Positions 1-7,927 of a stretch of DNA of 55,217 bases are shown here, one piece after another (position 1 is the stretch's first letter; the number at the start of each line of letters is the position of its first letter). The DNA comes from Pseudomonadota bacterium. Lineage in GTDB: Bacteria > Desulfobacterota > Desulfobulbia > Desulfobulbales > SURF-16. The notes under the pieces are model-generated. The model did not search any database. It was not told where the DNA came from and saw nothing but the letters and a program-made list of their open reading frames with translations. The stretch spans positions 1 through 55,217 of the forward strand of contig JAHJKA010000053.1 in assembly GCA_018822545.1 (NCBI GenBank). Direction: 5' to 3'. A program made the position numbers and the translations under genes.

Positions 1-55
1 ATAGAAAACCACATTGTACATCGGCACCACTCAGGAGAAGCCGTTTACAACTTTC

Positions 56-173
56 GCCTAATAGTATGTCAAGCACGACGCGCGAGCACGCCAGCTTTAA
101 CGGCTTCGGCCAACTCATTACAAGCCGAACTTACCAACCTCGGCTAGGCGCGCGTCTTAGCTTTGCGTTAGAT
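56..173 (+). other. Putative integron attC recombination site
   Basis: An imperfect palindrome about 118 bp long ends in the core-site heptamer GTTAGAT (167-173), matching the attC consensus GTTRRRY. Its left end is GCCTAAT (56-62), a weaker partner of the RYYYAAC box. Inside it, 71-84 (AAGCACGACGCGCG) pairs with 149-163 (CGCGCGTCTTAGCTT) with a small bulge, as the L boxes of an attC hairpin do. A toxin-antitoxin pair begins 64 bp after the core site, which is the usual place for a cassette gene. No second attC is visible after vapC, where IS debris begins, so the array is probably broken. The left box is imperfect, so this remains a probable call. Confidence 0.5.
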
Positions 174-236
174 GTAAAAGTAAATTTGACACTCTATGCA
201 TAACTTGTTATTTTTATGCATACAGGAGGTGTCCCT

Positions 237-440
237 ATGAGAACAACACTTGATTTACCCGAAGAGCTTCTCAATGAAGCCATGAAAACCACTCACATCC
301 AGACTAAAACCAAAGTGATCATCACAGCCCTAGAAGAGCTCATCAGAAAATCAAAAATTTCTGAAATTAAGCACTATAAAGGCAAAGTCGATTTAGATAT
401 TGATTTGAACGCAATCAGAGGTCGCGAATGTCGGTTTTAG
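237..440 (+). CDS. vapB: VapB-like antitoxin of a type II toxin-antitoxin pair
   Basis: A 67-residue protein beginning MRTTLDLPEELLNEAM, the ribbon-helix-helix start typical of VapB antitoxins that bind DNA as dimers. The acidic C-terminal part would wrap the toxin. The ATG at 237 is chosen because AGGAGGTG lies 7 bases upstream; the longer frame from 216 lacks this support. The gene overlaps the toxin start by 13 bases, the usual translational coupling. It follows a putative attC site, consistent with a mobile cassette kept by addiction. The exact VapB subfamily is not assigned. Confidence 0.85.
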   Translation: MRTTLDLPEELLNEAMKTTHIQTKTKVIITALEELIRKSKISEIKHYKGKVDLDIDLNAIRGRECRF

Positions 441-811
441 TCGACACATCTATTTGGGTTGAATACTTCAGAAATGGCAATAATTTTGACCAATTAGATT
501 TTCTAATAGATGAAAATCTTGTTGTCACAAACGACTTAATTCTTTCTGAGCTCATTCCTTTCTTAAAGGTTAGGAATCAAAGGAAGCTCATTGCCCTTTT
601 AAACAAAATAAATAAGTTAGAGATTGTGGTCAACTGGGAGCTACTCATTGAGGATCAGTGCAAATGCTTGAAAAACGGCATTAACGGCATAGGTATCCCT
701 GACCTTATAATTGCCCAAAACGCAAAACAAAATCATTGCAGCATTTATAGCCTGGATAACCACTTCAATCTCATCAAAGACATCCTTAAAATCAAATTAT
801 TCGACCAATAA
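428..811 (+). CDS. vapC: VapC-like PIN-domain ribonuclease toxin
   Basis: A 127-residue PIN-domain protein. It opens with MSVLVDTSIWVEYFR, giving the first catalytic Asp (residue 6). A second acidic residue lies in LILSELI (about residue 41), and GIPDLIIAQNA (Asp near 92) and SLDNHF (Asp near 109) complete the acidic Mg2+ site. Toxins of this family cleave RNA, often tRNA or rRNA, and are held inactive by the antitoxin encoded just upstream. All catalytic positions are present, so it looks functional. The gene is AT-rich compared with the rest of the window, consistent with recent acquisition. The actual RNA target cannot be read from the sequence. Confidence 0.88.
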   Translation: MSVLVDTSIWVEYFRNGNNFDQLDFLIDENLVVTNDLILSELIPFLKVRNQRKLIALLNKINKLEIVVNWELLIEDQCKCLKNGINGIGIPDLIIAQNAKQNHCSIYSLDNHFNLIKDILKIKLFDQ

Positions 812-840
812 CCACCTGGAATATAAAGAAAAACATCTAA

Positions 841-1355
841 CCCGATATAACCTATATCCGAACCGGAGAGGGCTGGTTATACCTTGCCGCTCACAAGGAT
901 CTCTTTAACGGCGAGATCGTGGGATACGCTCTTAATAAACGCATGACAACAGCCCTTGTAATGAAATCTCTTTTCAAGGCAGTTTCCAGAAAACGCCCAC
1001 CTGTTGGTTTGATCCATCACTCTGACCGGGGTAGTCAGTATTGCTCACGGAAATACTGGAAGTTGATGAATCAGTTTAAGATGAAGGTTTCGATGAGCCG
1101 TAAGGCAATTGTTATGACAATGCACCCATTGAGAGTTTTTGGGGGACGCTGAAAAATGAGCTTGTTTATCACCACACCTATGAAACAAGGCAACAGGCGA
1201 TTCAGGATATCACAGAGTATATTGAGATTTTTTACAATAGGCAGAGGAGACAGAAACGGTTGGGCTATCTTTCACCTGCTGCCTATGAAAAAAATACTAC
1301 CAAGGGCTGCTCGCAGCGTGAGAGATTTGGTCTCCACTATTGCCGACCGACCTCA
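841..1355 (+). pseudogene. IS3-family transposase orfB remnant (integrase core, frameshifted)
   Basis: Translation from 841 gives DITYIRTGEGWLYLAA, then the DDE integrase core with GLIHHSDRGSQYCS. The start of orfB, including the first catalytic Asp region, is missing. A one-base loss near 1102-1106 breaks the frame. After correction it reads RKGNCYDNAPIESFWGTLKNE, carrying the catalytic Glu, and continues to GYLSPAAYEK. A second slip in the seven-A run near 1290 would restore the usual ending. A right-end-like sequence (GTCTCCACTATTG) follows at about 1332. The element is therefore dead and 5'-truncated. Confidence 0.8.
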
Positions 1356-1362
1356 GTAATCC

Positions 1363-1533
1363 ATTCTGAACACCACCCTCTACATCTCCTCCTTCTATTT
1401 GCCGTTTCCACCTGCCGAGAAGACTAGGATGAATGCCAAGATTTCGAGCAGCCTCTGATATCCGGAACACTTGTTCGGTCACCAGTTTCACAGCCTCATC
1501 TTTAAATTCCTGATTATATTTTTCCCGTTTCAT
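1363..1533 (-). pseudogene. IS3-family orfA fragment (HTH transposase N-terminus)
   Basis: Reads MKREKYNQEFKDEAVKLV, then ISEAARNLGIHPSLLGRWKRQIE, the helix-turn-helix N-terminal part of IS3-family OrfA. An excellent ribosome site (AAAGGAGG) precedes the ATG at 1533, and an IS-end-like sequence (GTGGACACTATT on the minus strand) lies upstream near 1570-1585. The coding sequence runs into unrelated sequence at about 1375 where it meets the oppositely oriented orfB remnant. The two pieces therefore cannot be one intact element: either two copies collided or one was inverted and deleted. Confidence 0.72.
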
Positions 1534-1612
1534 CGAACACCTCCTTTAGAGATTAAAATCTACTATTAAGAATAGTGTCCACTCTCTCACCCTACCAGGT
1601 CAATGGCTTACT

Positions 1613-1642
1613 GGTCAGGGAGCAGAAATACACCCCCTGACC
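1613..1642. terminator. Hairpin between IS debris and the cytochrome b gene
   Basis: GGTCAGGG (1613-1620) and CCCTGACC (1635-1642) form a perfect 8-bp stem with a 14-base loop. It sits just past the 3' end of the minus-strand coaBC-oxidoreductase-Rieske-cytochrome b operon, so it may end that transcript. There is no clear T-run on either side, so it would be a weak terminator or simply an mRNA-end stabiliser. Confidence 0.4.
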
Positions 1643-1701
1643 ATTTACCTTACTTACAATCTCTAAAATGAATTTTTCAGGATCGACCAAGCAAGCCCTT
1701 C

Positions 1702-2553
1702 TCATCGACCAAGGGCAACAAAGGTCAGACTGCAATAAACTAAAAGCCAACAGCAGGAATAGAAGAGTGCCTGTTTCTGGAGGGTATCTTTAAAATAGAG
1801 GCTGGTTAGAGAAATGACCAGGCTCAAGGGAAAGATGATGCCTGCCCAGAAGGGTTGGACGTAACGAAGCAGCTCCTGCAGACCAAGAAAAAACCAAGGC
1901 CCGGGACGATGAAAAACTCCAAGGGATTCTGGCTCCATGGGTGCCTGCAATACCAACGATAAGAGCAGGGTAAAGGAAATAAATAAAGCGTGGTCTTTAA
2001 GATGAGCCCGATATTTGCGGACGTGGTCCCAGCACAATATCCCCCAGACAACACCCAACCCAACGATATGATTGGCATAAACCCTTTTCAGTCCATCCTC
2101 AAGAACGGAAAAGAGCAAGGTGTTCAAGGCTGAGCCAATGAGCGGAACTGAAAGACAAATATTTTCGGCAATAATGCCAGCGTTCTCGCCCGTGGCATCA
2201 CCCCGCAGCACATAGCCGCCAAAAAGCAAGAGCAAGGCCACAGGCAGACTGGCAACAAGGGGTATCCATTTCGCGAAAGACAGTTTGAGATAGCTCTTAT
2301 CAATGAAAATAGCCATGAAATGGCCAAGACAAAGCAGGAAGAATAACTGGCTGGAATAAAAATGGAGGCTACGCCAAAACTCACCAAAAGGCACCAAGGC
2401 GTCCATGGCGTTTGTCGAAAAAAACGGCGTTGCAAAATCATACTGCAAGGCTACAACAACACCTGAAATCACGGAACAGTAAAGAGCTACAAGACAGAGC
2501 TCCCCCCATTTTACTGCTGATATTCTTCCTAGAAAATTCTGAATATAAGACAT
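1702..2553 (-). CDS. Cytochrome b (b6-like) subunit of a Rieske/molybdopterin membrane complex
   Basis: A 283-residue polytopic membrane protein of the cytochrome b/b6 family, which oxidises or reduces quinol through two b hemes. Four His ligands are visible: H64 and H78 (13 residues between) and H162 and H177 (14 between); the 13/14 spacing is that of cytochrome b6. The subunit-IV-like part is fused behind it. At the quinol-site PEWY position it reads PGPW (217-220), lacking the usual Glu. I chose the ATG at 2553 because MSYIQNFLGR resembles a normal cytochrome b N-terminus; a TTG at 2649 is possible and would leave only 25 bases after the Rieske gene. It is the last gene of the operon. Confidence 0.82.
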   Translation of the reverse strand: MSYIQNFLGRISAVKWGELCLVALYCSVISGVVVALQYDFATPFFSTNAMDALVPFGEFWRSLHFYSSQLFFLLCLGHFMAIFIDKSYLKLSFAKWIPLVASLPVALLLLFGGYVLRGDATGENAGIIAENICLSVPLIGSALNTLLFSVLEDGLKRVYANHIVGLGVVWGILCWDHVRKYRAHLKDHALFISFTLLLSLVLQAPMEPESLGVFHRPGPWFFLGLQELLRYVQPFWAGIIFPLSLVISLTSLYFKDTLQKQALFYSCCWLLVYCSLTFVALGR

Positions 2554-2674
2554 TACAGACAAATCGAGACCAACTTTTTTCACCACAAAAACCCAAAAGC
2601 ACTGAAGGTTTTTCCTGCGTATCGTCGGGTCTTTGTGGTGGACAAACAAAGATTATCACTACATAAAAAATTCA

Positions 2675-3097
2675 TTACACGGTCACCATGTAACCCTTTC
2701 CTTCGCTGAGCGCTTCCACTTTAAACACTGGCAGATCCTTCTGAGCCGGCCCATCGAGTCTTTTTCCATGCGGGGAAAATTTCGATTGATGACAGGGACA
2801 AATCAATTGTTTGTCTTTCTCACTGTAATTAAGACGACAGCCTAAATGGGTGCAGGTCCGCGAGATCGCCCATGCCTCTTTTTCCATCACAAAAAGAGCA
2901 AATTCAGGATCAAGATGGACATCACCAACAAGGAGTCTCTTTTCGACCTTAATAAAACGCGGTTTTTTCGGGACATTGAAACGGACAAAACTTAAAAACG
3001 GATAGCAGAGGATAATCCCTGTTACCAGTTTCAGCCAGCCCCACCACGAAGAGAGAAAATGCCGACGTCCCGCAAAATCCTTAGTCTCAGGAACCAT
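2675..3097 (-). CDS. Rieske [2Fe-2S] iron-sulfur protein
   Basis: A 140-residue Rieske protein. An N-terminal membrane anchor lies at about residues 18-36 (SSWWGWLKLVTGIILCYPF). The cluster motifs are CTHLGC (C82, H84, with C87 for the disulfide) and CPCHQSKFSPHG (C100 and H103 as ligands, C102 for the disulfide). It should pass electrons between the quinol site of the adjacent cytochrome b and the exported oxidoreductase. The ATG at 3097 overlaps the end of the upstream oxidoreductase gene by 11 bases, implying coupled translation. The protein is short for a bc1-type Rieske subunit but complete in its motifs. Confidence 0.92.
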   Translation of the reverse strand: MVPETKDFAGRRHFLSSWWGWLKLVTGIILCYPFLSFVRFNVPKKPRFIKVEKRLLVGDVHLDPEFALFVMEKEAWAISRTCTHLGCRLNYSEKDKQLICPCHQSKFSPHGKRLDGPAQKDLPVFKVEALSEGKGYMVTV

Positions 3098-5264
3098 TGC
3101 CACCACGAAGCAAGCGCACAAAGGTATCACGCATCCCACGGGTACCGGACACGACATCAACCTTACCACGACTCATAAGGGCCGAATCTGAAACTCCCCG
3201 CAGATAGGCATCGCGTATAAAAGGGGAACGGTTGCCAAAACCATGGGTCATGTAACAACAATCCTCTCTAATTCCAGGCGTCACCTTTACCTTAATCCGT
3301 TTCAAGGAGCGAAAACCGTCTCTGTTCTCCAAACGGACCTCTTCACCATCAGTGATGCCTAATTGGCCAGCAAGGGACTCAGCAAGCCACAGTACATTTT
3401 CAGGGACCTCATGATTGAGCCAGGTAAAGCCTGCTGTCCGAGTCTGGGAATGCGCTGGACAGCGGCCATAGAGGAGACGGAGAAATCCATCAGGAGCCGT
3501 GGCTGGCGGTTCGTAAACGGGCACAGGGGAAAAACCGTTATGGGCCAACCAGGCAGAATGAAATTCAATTTTCCCGGAGGGTGTCGGAAAATCCATACCC
3601 GTTTCAGCAATATCAGCAGCGAATGAAATACTCTCGCCCGTATCTTCTAAACGTGCAGGTTCCTGCAACTCCCCACCTCTTTTCTCTTTATTCTTCAGCA
3701 AAAGACCCCTGGCTTTTTTCAGGGAATCCAGAGAACTGCCCTGTTTAGTAAGAGCGTCATCAAGATAATTGTGAATTCGTTTAGCAGGGAATAATTTACC
3801 TTGCCCAGAGCCTTCAGCAATGTCTTTGACGATCTGATAGGGATCGCGGCATTCATGGCCGGGCTCAACCACAGGGAAACAACAACCCGTCATGGTCTGG
3901 GCGCCGATATCCCAGGTGTGCAGATCATCCATGCGTTCAAGAAAAGAGGCCTCAGGAAGAATGATATCAGCATAGAGTGTTGATTCAGAGGGCAGCACGT
4001 CACAGGCAAAAACAAATTCGGCATCTTTAAGAGCAGTGATAGTTTTATAGGGCGCCATTTCAGATTGAAGGGGATTTTGCCCCCAGATGGCGGTCACTTT
4101 AATTTTCTTGGTGCCTATTTGATTGATTATGTCGGCAAAGGAGAGGGATTTCCGTTGAGCCGCAAAATCAAACTTCTGCATGGAGCGGGAAGGCCAAGAG
4201 CCAAGCAGAGCAGACAAAATAGCCTGGGCCCTGACCCGGTCAACATCAGCACCATACCAGCTCAGATGACTGCCGGGCATAATGACGGTACGGGGACCAG
4301 CGTCAACCATGGTTTGAACAGCGCGACGAATCGAATCAACTGGAATATTGGTGAGTTCGGCAGTCCTGTCCAGAGTATAGGTCGAAACCGCCTCACGGAG
4401 CTCCTCCAGACCAACAACCTGATCGCCCAGCAAAGGATCATACAGGCCCTGAGCCAGGATGTAATGGATCCAGCCTAAGATGAGGGCGGTATCAGTGCCC
4501 GGCCTGATGGCAAGATAGTGATCCGCCTTGGCTGCCATGGCTGAGAACCTGGGGTCAACCACCACGAGTTCAGAACCTCTATTAAGGAAATCACACACCT
4601 GTTTAAGCTGGGAAACCTGGTTATTCTCGCCGATATGACACCCCATGAGAACCAGACAATCGGCACGCTCTAACTCGGGCAGAAAAGCAGGATCGGGAAC
4701 CTGACCAAAAACAGTGCCGTAGCCAAGCTCACGAATGGCAGCCGAATGCATCTGCGAAGAGTCATAGATATGGGGGCAGGAAATACCCTCATAGAACTTA
4801 CGGATAAAGGCTGTTGAGCTACTGCCGCATAAAAGGGCCAATGACTCCGGGCCAAAAGCAGCGTGGGCTTTTTTGATCTGACCGGCAATTTCGGCCACAG
4901 CCTCGTCCCAGGTGATTCTTTTCCAAGCGCCCTGACCACGCGGGCCAACCCGTTTCAAAGGATATTTAAGACGATCTGGATCATCAAGAAGCTGGACAGC
5001 TGCCATACCACGGGCACAAAGAGTGCCGGCATGGATAGGGCTGCGCGGATTCCCTGTTAAACGCACATAGCCATACTTGCCTTTAAGTGCCAACATGGGA
5101 CAACTGGCCTTACACAAACCACATATGGTGGGAATTTTTTCAACAATCTTACCGGCATGGGTTTGGTAAGCGGCCTTGGCAACAGAAGCATTATTAGGAA
5201 AACAAGCCAGAGACAGGCCGGAGAGCGCTCCTGTTTTCAACAATGTTCTGCGACTACATTTCAC
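3087..5264 (-). CDS. Tat-exported molybdopterin oxidoreductase family protein (possibly lacking the Mo ligand)
   Basis: A 725-residue member of the DMSO-reductase superfamily, nearest in layout to thiosulfate/polysulfide reductase catalytic subunits and to QrcB-like proteins. It starts with a twin-arginine signal (SRRTLLKTGALSGL), so it acts in the periplasm. C48, C51, C55 and C83 form the [4Fe-4S] site. Where family members carry the Mo-binding Cys, Sec or Ser, the local sequence is DSSQMHSAA, with His173 in the expected column by my eye alignment. The GTG start at 5264 lies inside the ATGTGA that ends coaBC. Linked Rieske and cytochrome b genes suggest exchange of electrons with the quinone pool. 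The substrate is unknown. Confidence 0.85.
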   Translation of the reverse strand: MKCSRRTLLKTGALSGLSLACFPNNASVAKAAYQTHAGKIVEKIPTICGLCKASCPMLALKGKYGYVRLTGNPRSPIHAGTLCARGMAAVQLLDDPDRLKYPLKRVGPRGQGAWKRITWDEAVAEIAGQIKKAHAAFGPESLALLCGSSSTAFIRKFYEGISCPHIYDSSQMHSAAIRELGYGTVFGQVPDPAFLPELERADCLVLMGCHIGENNQVSQLKQVCDFLNRGSELVVVDPRFSAMAAKADHYLAIRPGTDTALILGWIHYILAQGLYDPLLGDQVVGLEELREAVSTYTLDRTAELTNIPVDSIRRAVQTMVDAGPRTVIMPGSHLSWYGADVDRVRAQAILSALLGSWPSRSMQKFDFAAQRKSLSFADIINQIGTKKIKVTAIWGQNPLQSEMAPYKTITALKDAEFVFACDVLPSESTLYADIILPEASFLERMDDLHTWDIGAQTMTGCCFPVVEPGHECRDPYQIVKDIAEGSGQGKLFPAKRIHNYLDDALTKQGSSLDSLKKARGLLLKNKEKRGGELQEPARLEDTGESISFAADIAETGMDFPTPSGKIEFHSAWLAHNGFSPVPVYEPPATAPDGFLRLLYGRCPAHSQTRTAGFTWLNHEVPENVLWLAESLAGQLGITDGEEVRLENRDGFRSLKRIKVKVTPGIREDCCYMTHGFGNRSPFIRDAYLRGVSDSALMSRGKVDVVSGTRGMRDTFVRLLRGGNGS

Positions 5265-6475
5265 ATTCCACCTCCCACAAGGGCAACCACTTCATCAAAA
5301 ATAGCCATGGCTGTCTGTTCTTTAGTGAGAAGTTCAAGCTCTTTAATTTCACCGCCACGGGTCACAAGAGTCACCTTGTTGGTGTCTGACTGAAAACCTG
5401 TTGTTTCGCCTTGAATGTCATTGACTACGATCATATCAAGATTTTTGGCCGCCAGTTTCCTTTTGCCTTCCTCAAGGTGATTTTCACTTTCAGCGGCAAA
5501 ACCCACCAGGATTTGGCTTTTTTTCCTTTCACCAAGGGCACGAAGGATATCGCGATTGGCGGCAAGCTCAAGACGCACGTCAGCACCCTCCTTTTTTAAT
5601 TTCTCTGGGGCACATCGGGCTGGCCTGAAATCTGAGACAGCAGCGCATTTCACAACAATATCCATGTCATCAAAATGAGAAAGAACCGCGCCATACATCT
5701 CCTGCGCCGTCCGAACCTGGATCAGTTCAACATTGGCTGGTGGCTCTAAGTTGCAGGGCCCACTGACAAGGACAACCTCCCCCCCCCGCAGCATCGCAGC
5801 ACGGGCCAGGGCATAGCCCATCTTACCGGAGGAACGATTACTTAAATAACGAACTGGGTCAAGGGGCTCTTCCGTGGGACCGGCGGTTATTAAGAGACGC
5901 TTGCCAGCAAGATCCTGGGGGGTAAAGACCTTCTCAACAGCGCTTAAAATCACCGACCACTCCGGCAGACGGCCAGGACCCTCTTCCTTGCAGGCCATAA
6001 GTCCGGAATCGGGCTGTACAACATGATATCCAAAAGCCGCAATCTTCGTAAGATTTACCTGGGTGGCCGGATGGGTGAACATCTTACTGTTCATGGCTGG
6101 ACAGACAACAACAGGGCAATCGGCGGCCAGAACGACAGCGCTCAAAAGATCATCAGCCATGCCCACGGCAAAACGGGCAATGGTCTGGGCCGTTGCCGGG
6201 GCAACGAGAATCATATCATGATCACGGGCAAGATTGATGTGTGGGATGGTATGGGCATCCTGTTCATCGAACATGCCACCATAGACCTTAGCCGCTGAAA
6301 GAGCGGCAAAGGTCAGTGGCGAGACAAAACGCGCCCCGCCACTGGTAACAACCACCGTCACCTCTGCCCCGAGCTTACGCAGGTTGCGGACAATATCGCA
6401 GGCCTTGTAAGCGGCTATGGAGCCACAGACACCCAAAAGTATCTTTTTGCCCGTGAGTGCACTTGCCAACATCAT
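5261..6475 (-). CDS. coaBC: Bifunctional phosphopantothenoylcysteine decarboxylase / phosphopantothenate-cysteine ligase
   Basis: A 404-residue CoaBC enzyme for coenzyme A synthesis. The N-terminal FMN-dependent decarboxylase half begins GKKILLGVCGSIAAYKA and carries PAMNSKMF and the substrate clamp ACKEEGPGRLPE with its Cys. The ligase half begins near residue 190 (KRLLITAGPTEEPLDPVRYLSNRSSGKMG). The length is normal for the family. Two adjacent ATG codons open the gene, and either could serve. Its stop overlaps the GTG start of the exported oxidoreductase, so a housekeeping gene leads the redox operon; that linkage is unusual but probably only positional. Confidence 0.96.
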   Translation of the reverse strand: MMLASALTGKKILLGVCGSIAAYKACDIVRNLRKLGAEVTVVVTSGGARFVSPLTFAALSAAKVYGGMFDEQDAHTIPHINLARDHDMILVAPATAQTIARFAVGMADDLLSAVVLAADCPVVVCPAMNSKMFTHPATQVNLTKIAAFGYHVVQPDSGLMACKEEGPGRLPEWSVILSAVEKVFTPQDLAGKRLLITAGPTEEPLDPVRYLSNRSSGKMGYALARAAMLRGGEVVLVSGPCNLEPPANVELIQVRTAQEMYGAVLSHFDDMDIVVKCAAVSDFRPARCAPEKLKKEGADVRLELAANRDILRALGERKKSQILVGFAAESENHLEEGKRKLAAKNLDMIVVNDIQGETTGFQSDTNKVTLVTRGGEIKELELLTKEQTAMAIFDEVVALVGGGM

Positions 6476-6480
6476 AAACC

Positions 6481-6954
6481 TTAGTTGAGGGGATCACTCG
6501 TGCTGTTGCCGACAATATCGGAAACATAAATATCGACGTAGGTTTTAAAATTGGTTTCCGTTATTTTAATGATACAGGTCCGGCCTTCTCTGGAGTAGGC
6601 CTGCAGCATTCTGCCACTTACGCTGCTATAGACCTTTTTCCACTTGTTTTTCGGCATAGTATTGATAAAAAACTCGGCAAGAGACTCAATCTCGAGCTGG
6701 CCGAAATAGCGCAAGTGACCGCCGGTGAAGGAATCGGTATCAACAAAGAGGCTTTCCTTTTTATCCAGCTCAAGGCCGAAAGGCAGGAGAATCTGCCGGT
6801 ATGAATAATGATAGAAGGGTTGGTTCGTCTCGACCGCAGGGGCGACTTCCAGACTTTCATCAGAAGATCCTAGGCCAAAGATACAACCACTTAAATTAAG
6901 AGACAAAAACAGGGCAATAAGAAAAGTCAGTCCGGTGGTGTGCAGATGTTTCAT
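6481..6954 (-). CDS. Uncharacterised outer-membrane or periplasmic lipoprotein
   Basis: About 157 residues, starting MKHLHTTGLTFLIALFLSLNL with lipobox LSGC, so it should be lipid-anchored after signal peptidase II cleavage. The mature part (about 130 residues) includes a conserved-looking FAEFFINTMPKNKWK-like segment and a C-terminal beta-rich stretch. I do not recognise a named family with certainty. The ATG at 6954 is preferred over a TTG one codon upstream because AGGAGG lies 8 bases before it. It ends 5 bases before coaBC begins and is probably cotranscribed with it. Confidence 0.8.
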   Translation of the reverse strand: MKHLHTTGLTFLIALFLSLNLSGCIFGLGSSDESLEVAPAVETNQPFYHYSYRQILLPFGLELDKKESLFVDTDSFTGGHLRYFGQLEIESLAEFFINTMPKNKWKKVYSSVSGRMLQAYSREGRTCIIKITETNFKTYVDIYVSDIVGNSTSDPLN

Positions 6955-7045
6955 CAAAGGCCTCCTAAATTGTTTTTATACCGCAAGGGCACTCTTTTCA
7001 GTACCCTCTTGAGGGGTGTATGTTTCGTTTGAGCCGACAAGCGAC

Positions 7046-7555
7046 TCAAATCAGCTTTAAAATGAAGTGATTTAGATCTTTACGATTTGATTTTTGATTC
7101 CGGTGGGCAGGATATCCCAGAGCAAGCATGGCCATCAACTCATATCTCTCATCAATGGCAAGTATCTGGTTAACCTGCTCCTTATTCTTCAAAATCTGGC
7201 CCAGCCACACCCCGCCGAGGGAAAGCGATTCTGCGGCAAGGAGCATATTCTGGATACAAGCTCCAGCTGACTGCTGATCCTTGACACGATCATAGACATC
7301 ATCAGCGTCAAGAAAAACCCCAATGAGGGCTTGAGCACCAAGAACAATGTGGCTGTAATGGGTAGTGGCACTGAGCTGTTTTCGGGTCTTGGGATCGACA
7401 ACAATAACGAAACGCCACGGTTGATTGTTAAGCCCTGAAGGAGCCCATATTCCAGCTTTGACAATCTCCTGAAGATCCTTCATATCAACCGGATCATCAG
7501 TAAAATCGCGCCTACTGCGCCGCTCATAAATTGCCTGCAATATTTTGTTTGGCAT
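7046..7555 (-). CDS. Nitroreductase-family FMN protein
   Basis: A 169-residue nitroreductase-fold oxidoreductase beginning PNKILQAIYERRSRRDF, with the family signatures RRSRRDFTD (FMN phosphate contact), WAPSGLNNQPWRFVIV and LGGVWLG. Such proteins use FMN and NAD(P)H to reduce nitro compounds, quinones or other acceptors; the natural substrate is not evident. The gene stands about 90 bases upstream of the lipoprotein gene in the same direction. The ribosome site is weak (GGTACCTC region). Confidence 0.92.
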   Translation of the reverse strand: MPNKILQAIYERRSRRDFTDDPVDMKDLQEIVKAGIWAPSGLNNQPWRFVIVVDPKTRKQLSATTHYSHIVLGAQALIGVFLDADDVYDRVKDQQSAGACIQNMLLAAESLSLGGVWLGQILKNKEQVNQILAIDERYELMAMLALGYPAHRNQKSNRKDLNHFILKLI

Positions 7556-7927
7556 GAGGTACCCGTCTTATTGACCACATTATCTAGCTTTACAAATCAA
7601 CTGGAATTCTCATTACTATACATAAGCTTTCATAAACTAGTTGTCTCCCCTTGGTTTGTCAATTAATTTACCTTGTTATCCTCCGGCTTCTTTCCTTATT
7701 TCTTGGGAGCAGAGAGTGATAATCTAGCCTTTCTTGTAGAGAGAATCTGCGGCATCCTGCTCCTTACATCTCACCCTTTGTCCTTGACAGAGAAAAAGGC
7801 TCTGACTATGTAATATGTGATTATTATTACCCTAAAACTATCAACACCTGTGCCTGCTTCTCAAGATCTCTTTTTGGGGTAACCTAAGGCCGTCGTGTTT
7901 TTCAATTAACTTTACCCCACGGACTTC
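7556..7927. other. Divergent intergenic region with a sigma-70-like promoter
   Basis: An AT-rich 372-bp gap between the minus-strand nitroreductase and the plus-strand radical SAM gene. I see no coding potential, tRNA or long repeat here. The only clear signal is the sigma-70-like promoter listed separately. Confidence 0.6.
7784..7812 (+). promoter_or_regulatory. Sigma-70-type promoter upstream of the radical SAM gene
   Basis: TTGACA (7784-7789), a 17-base spacer and TATGTA (7807-7812) fit a -35/-10 pair. The start of transcription would lie about 110 bases before the ATG at 7928. This rests on consensus match only. Confidence 0.4.
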
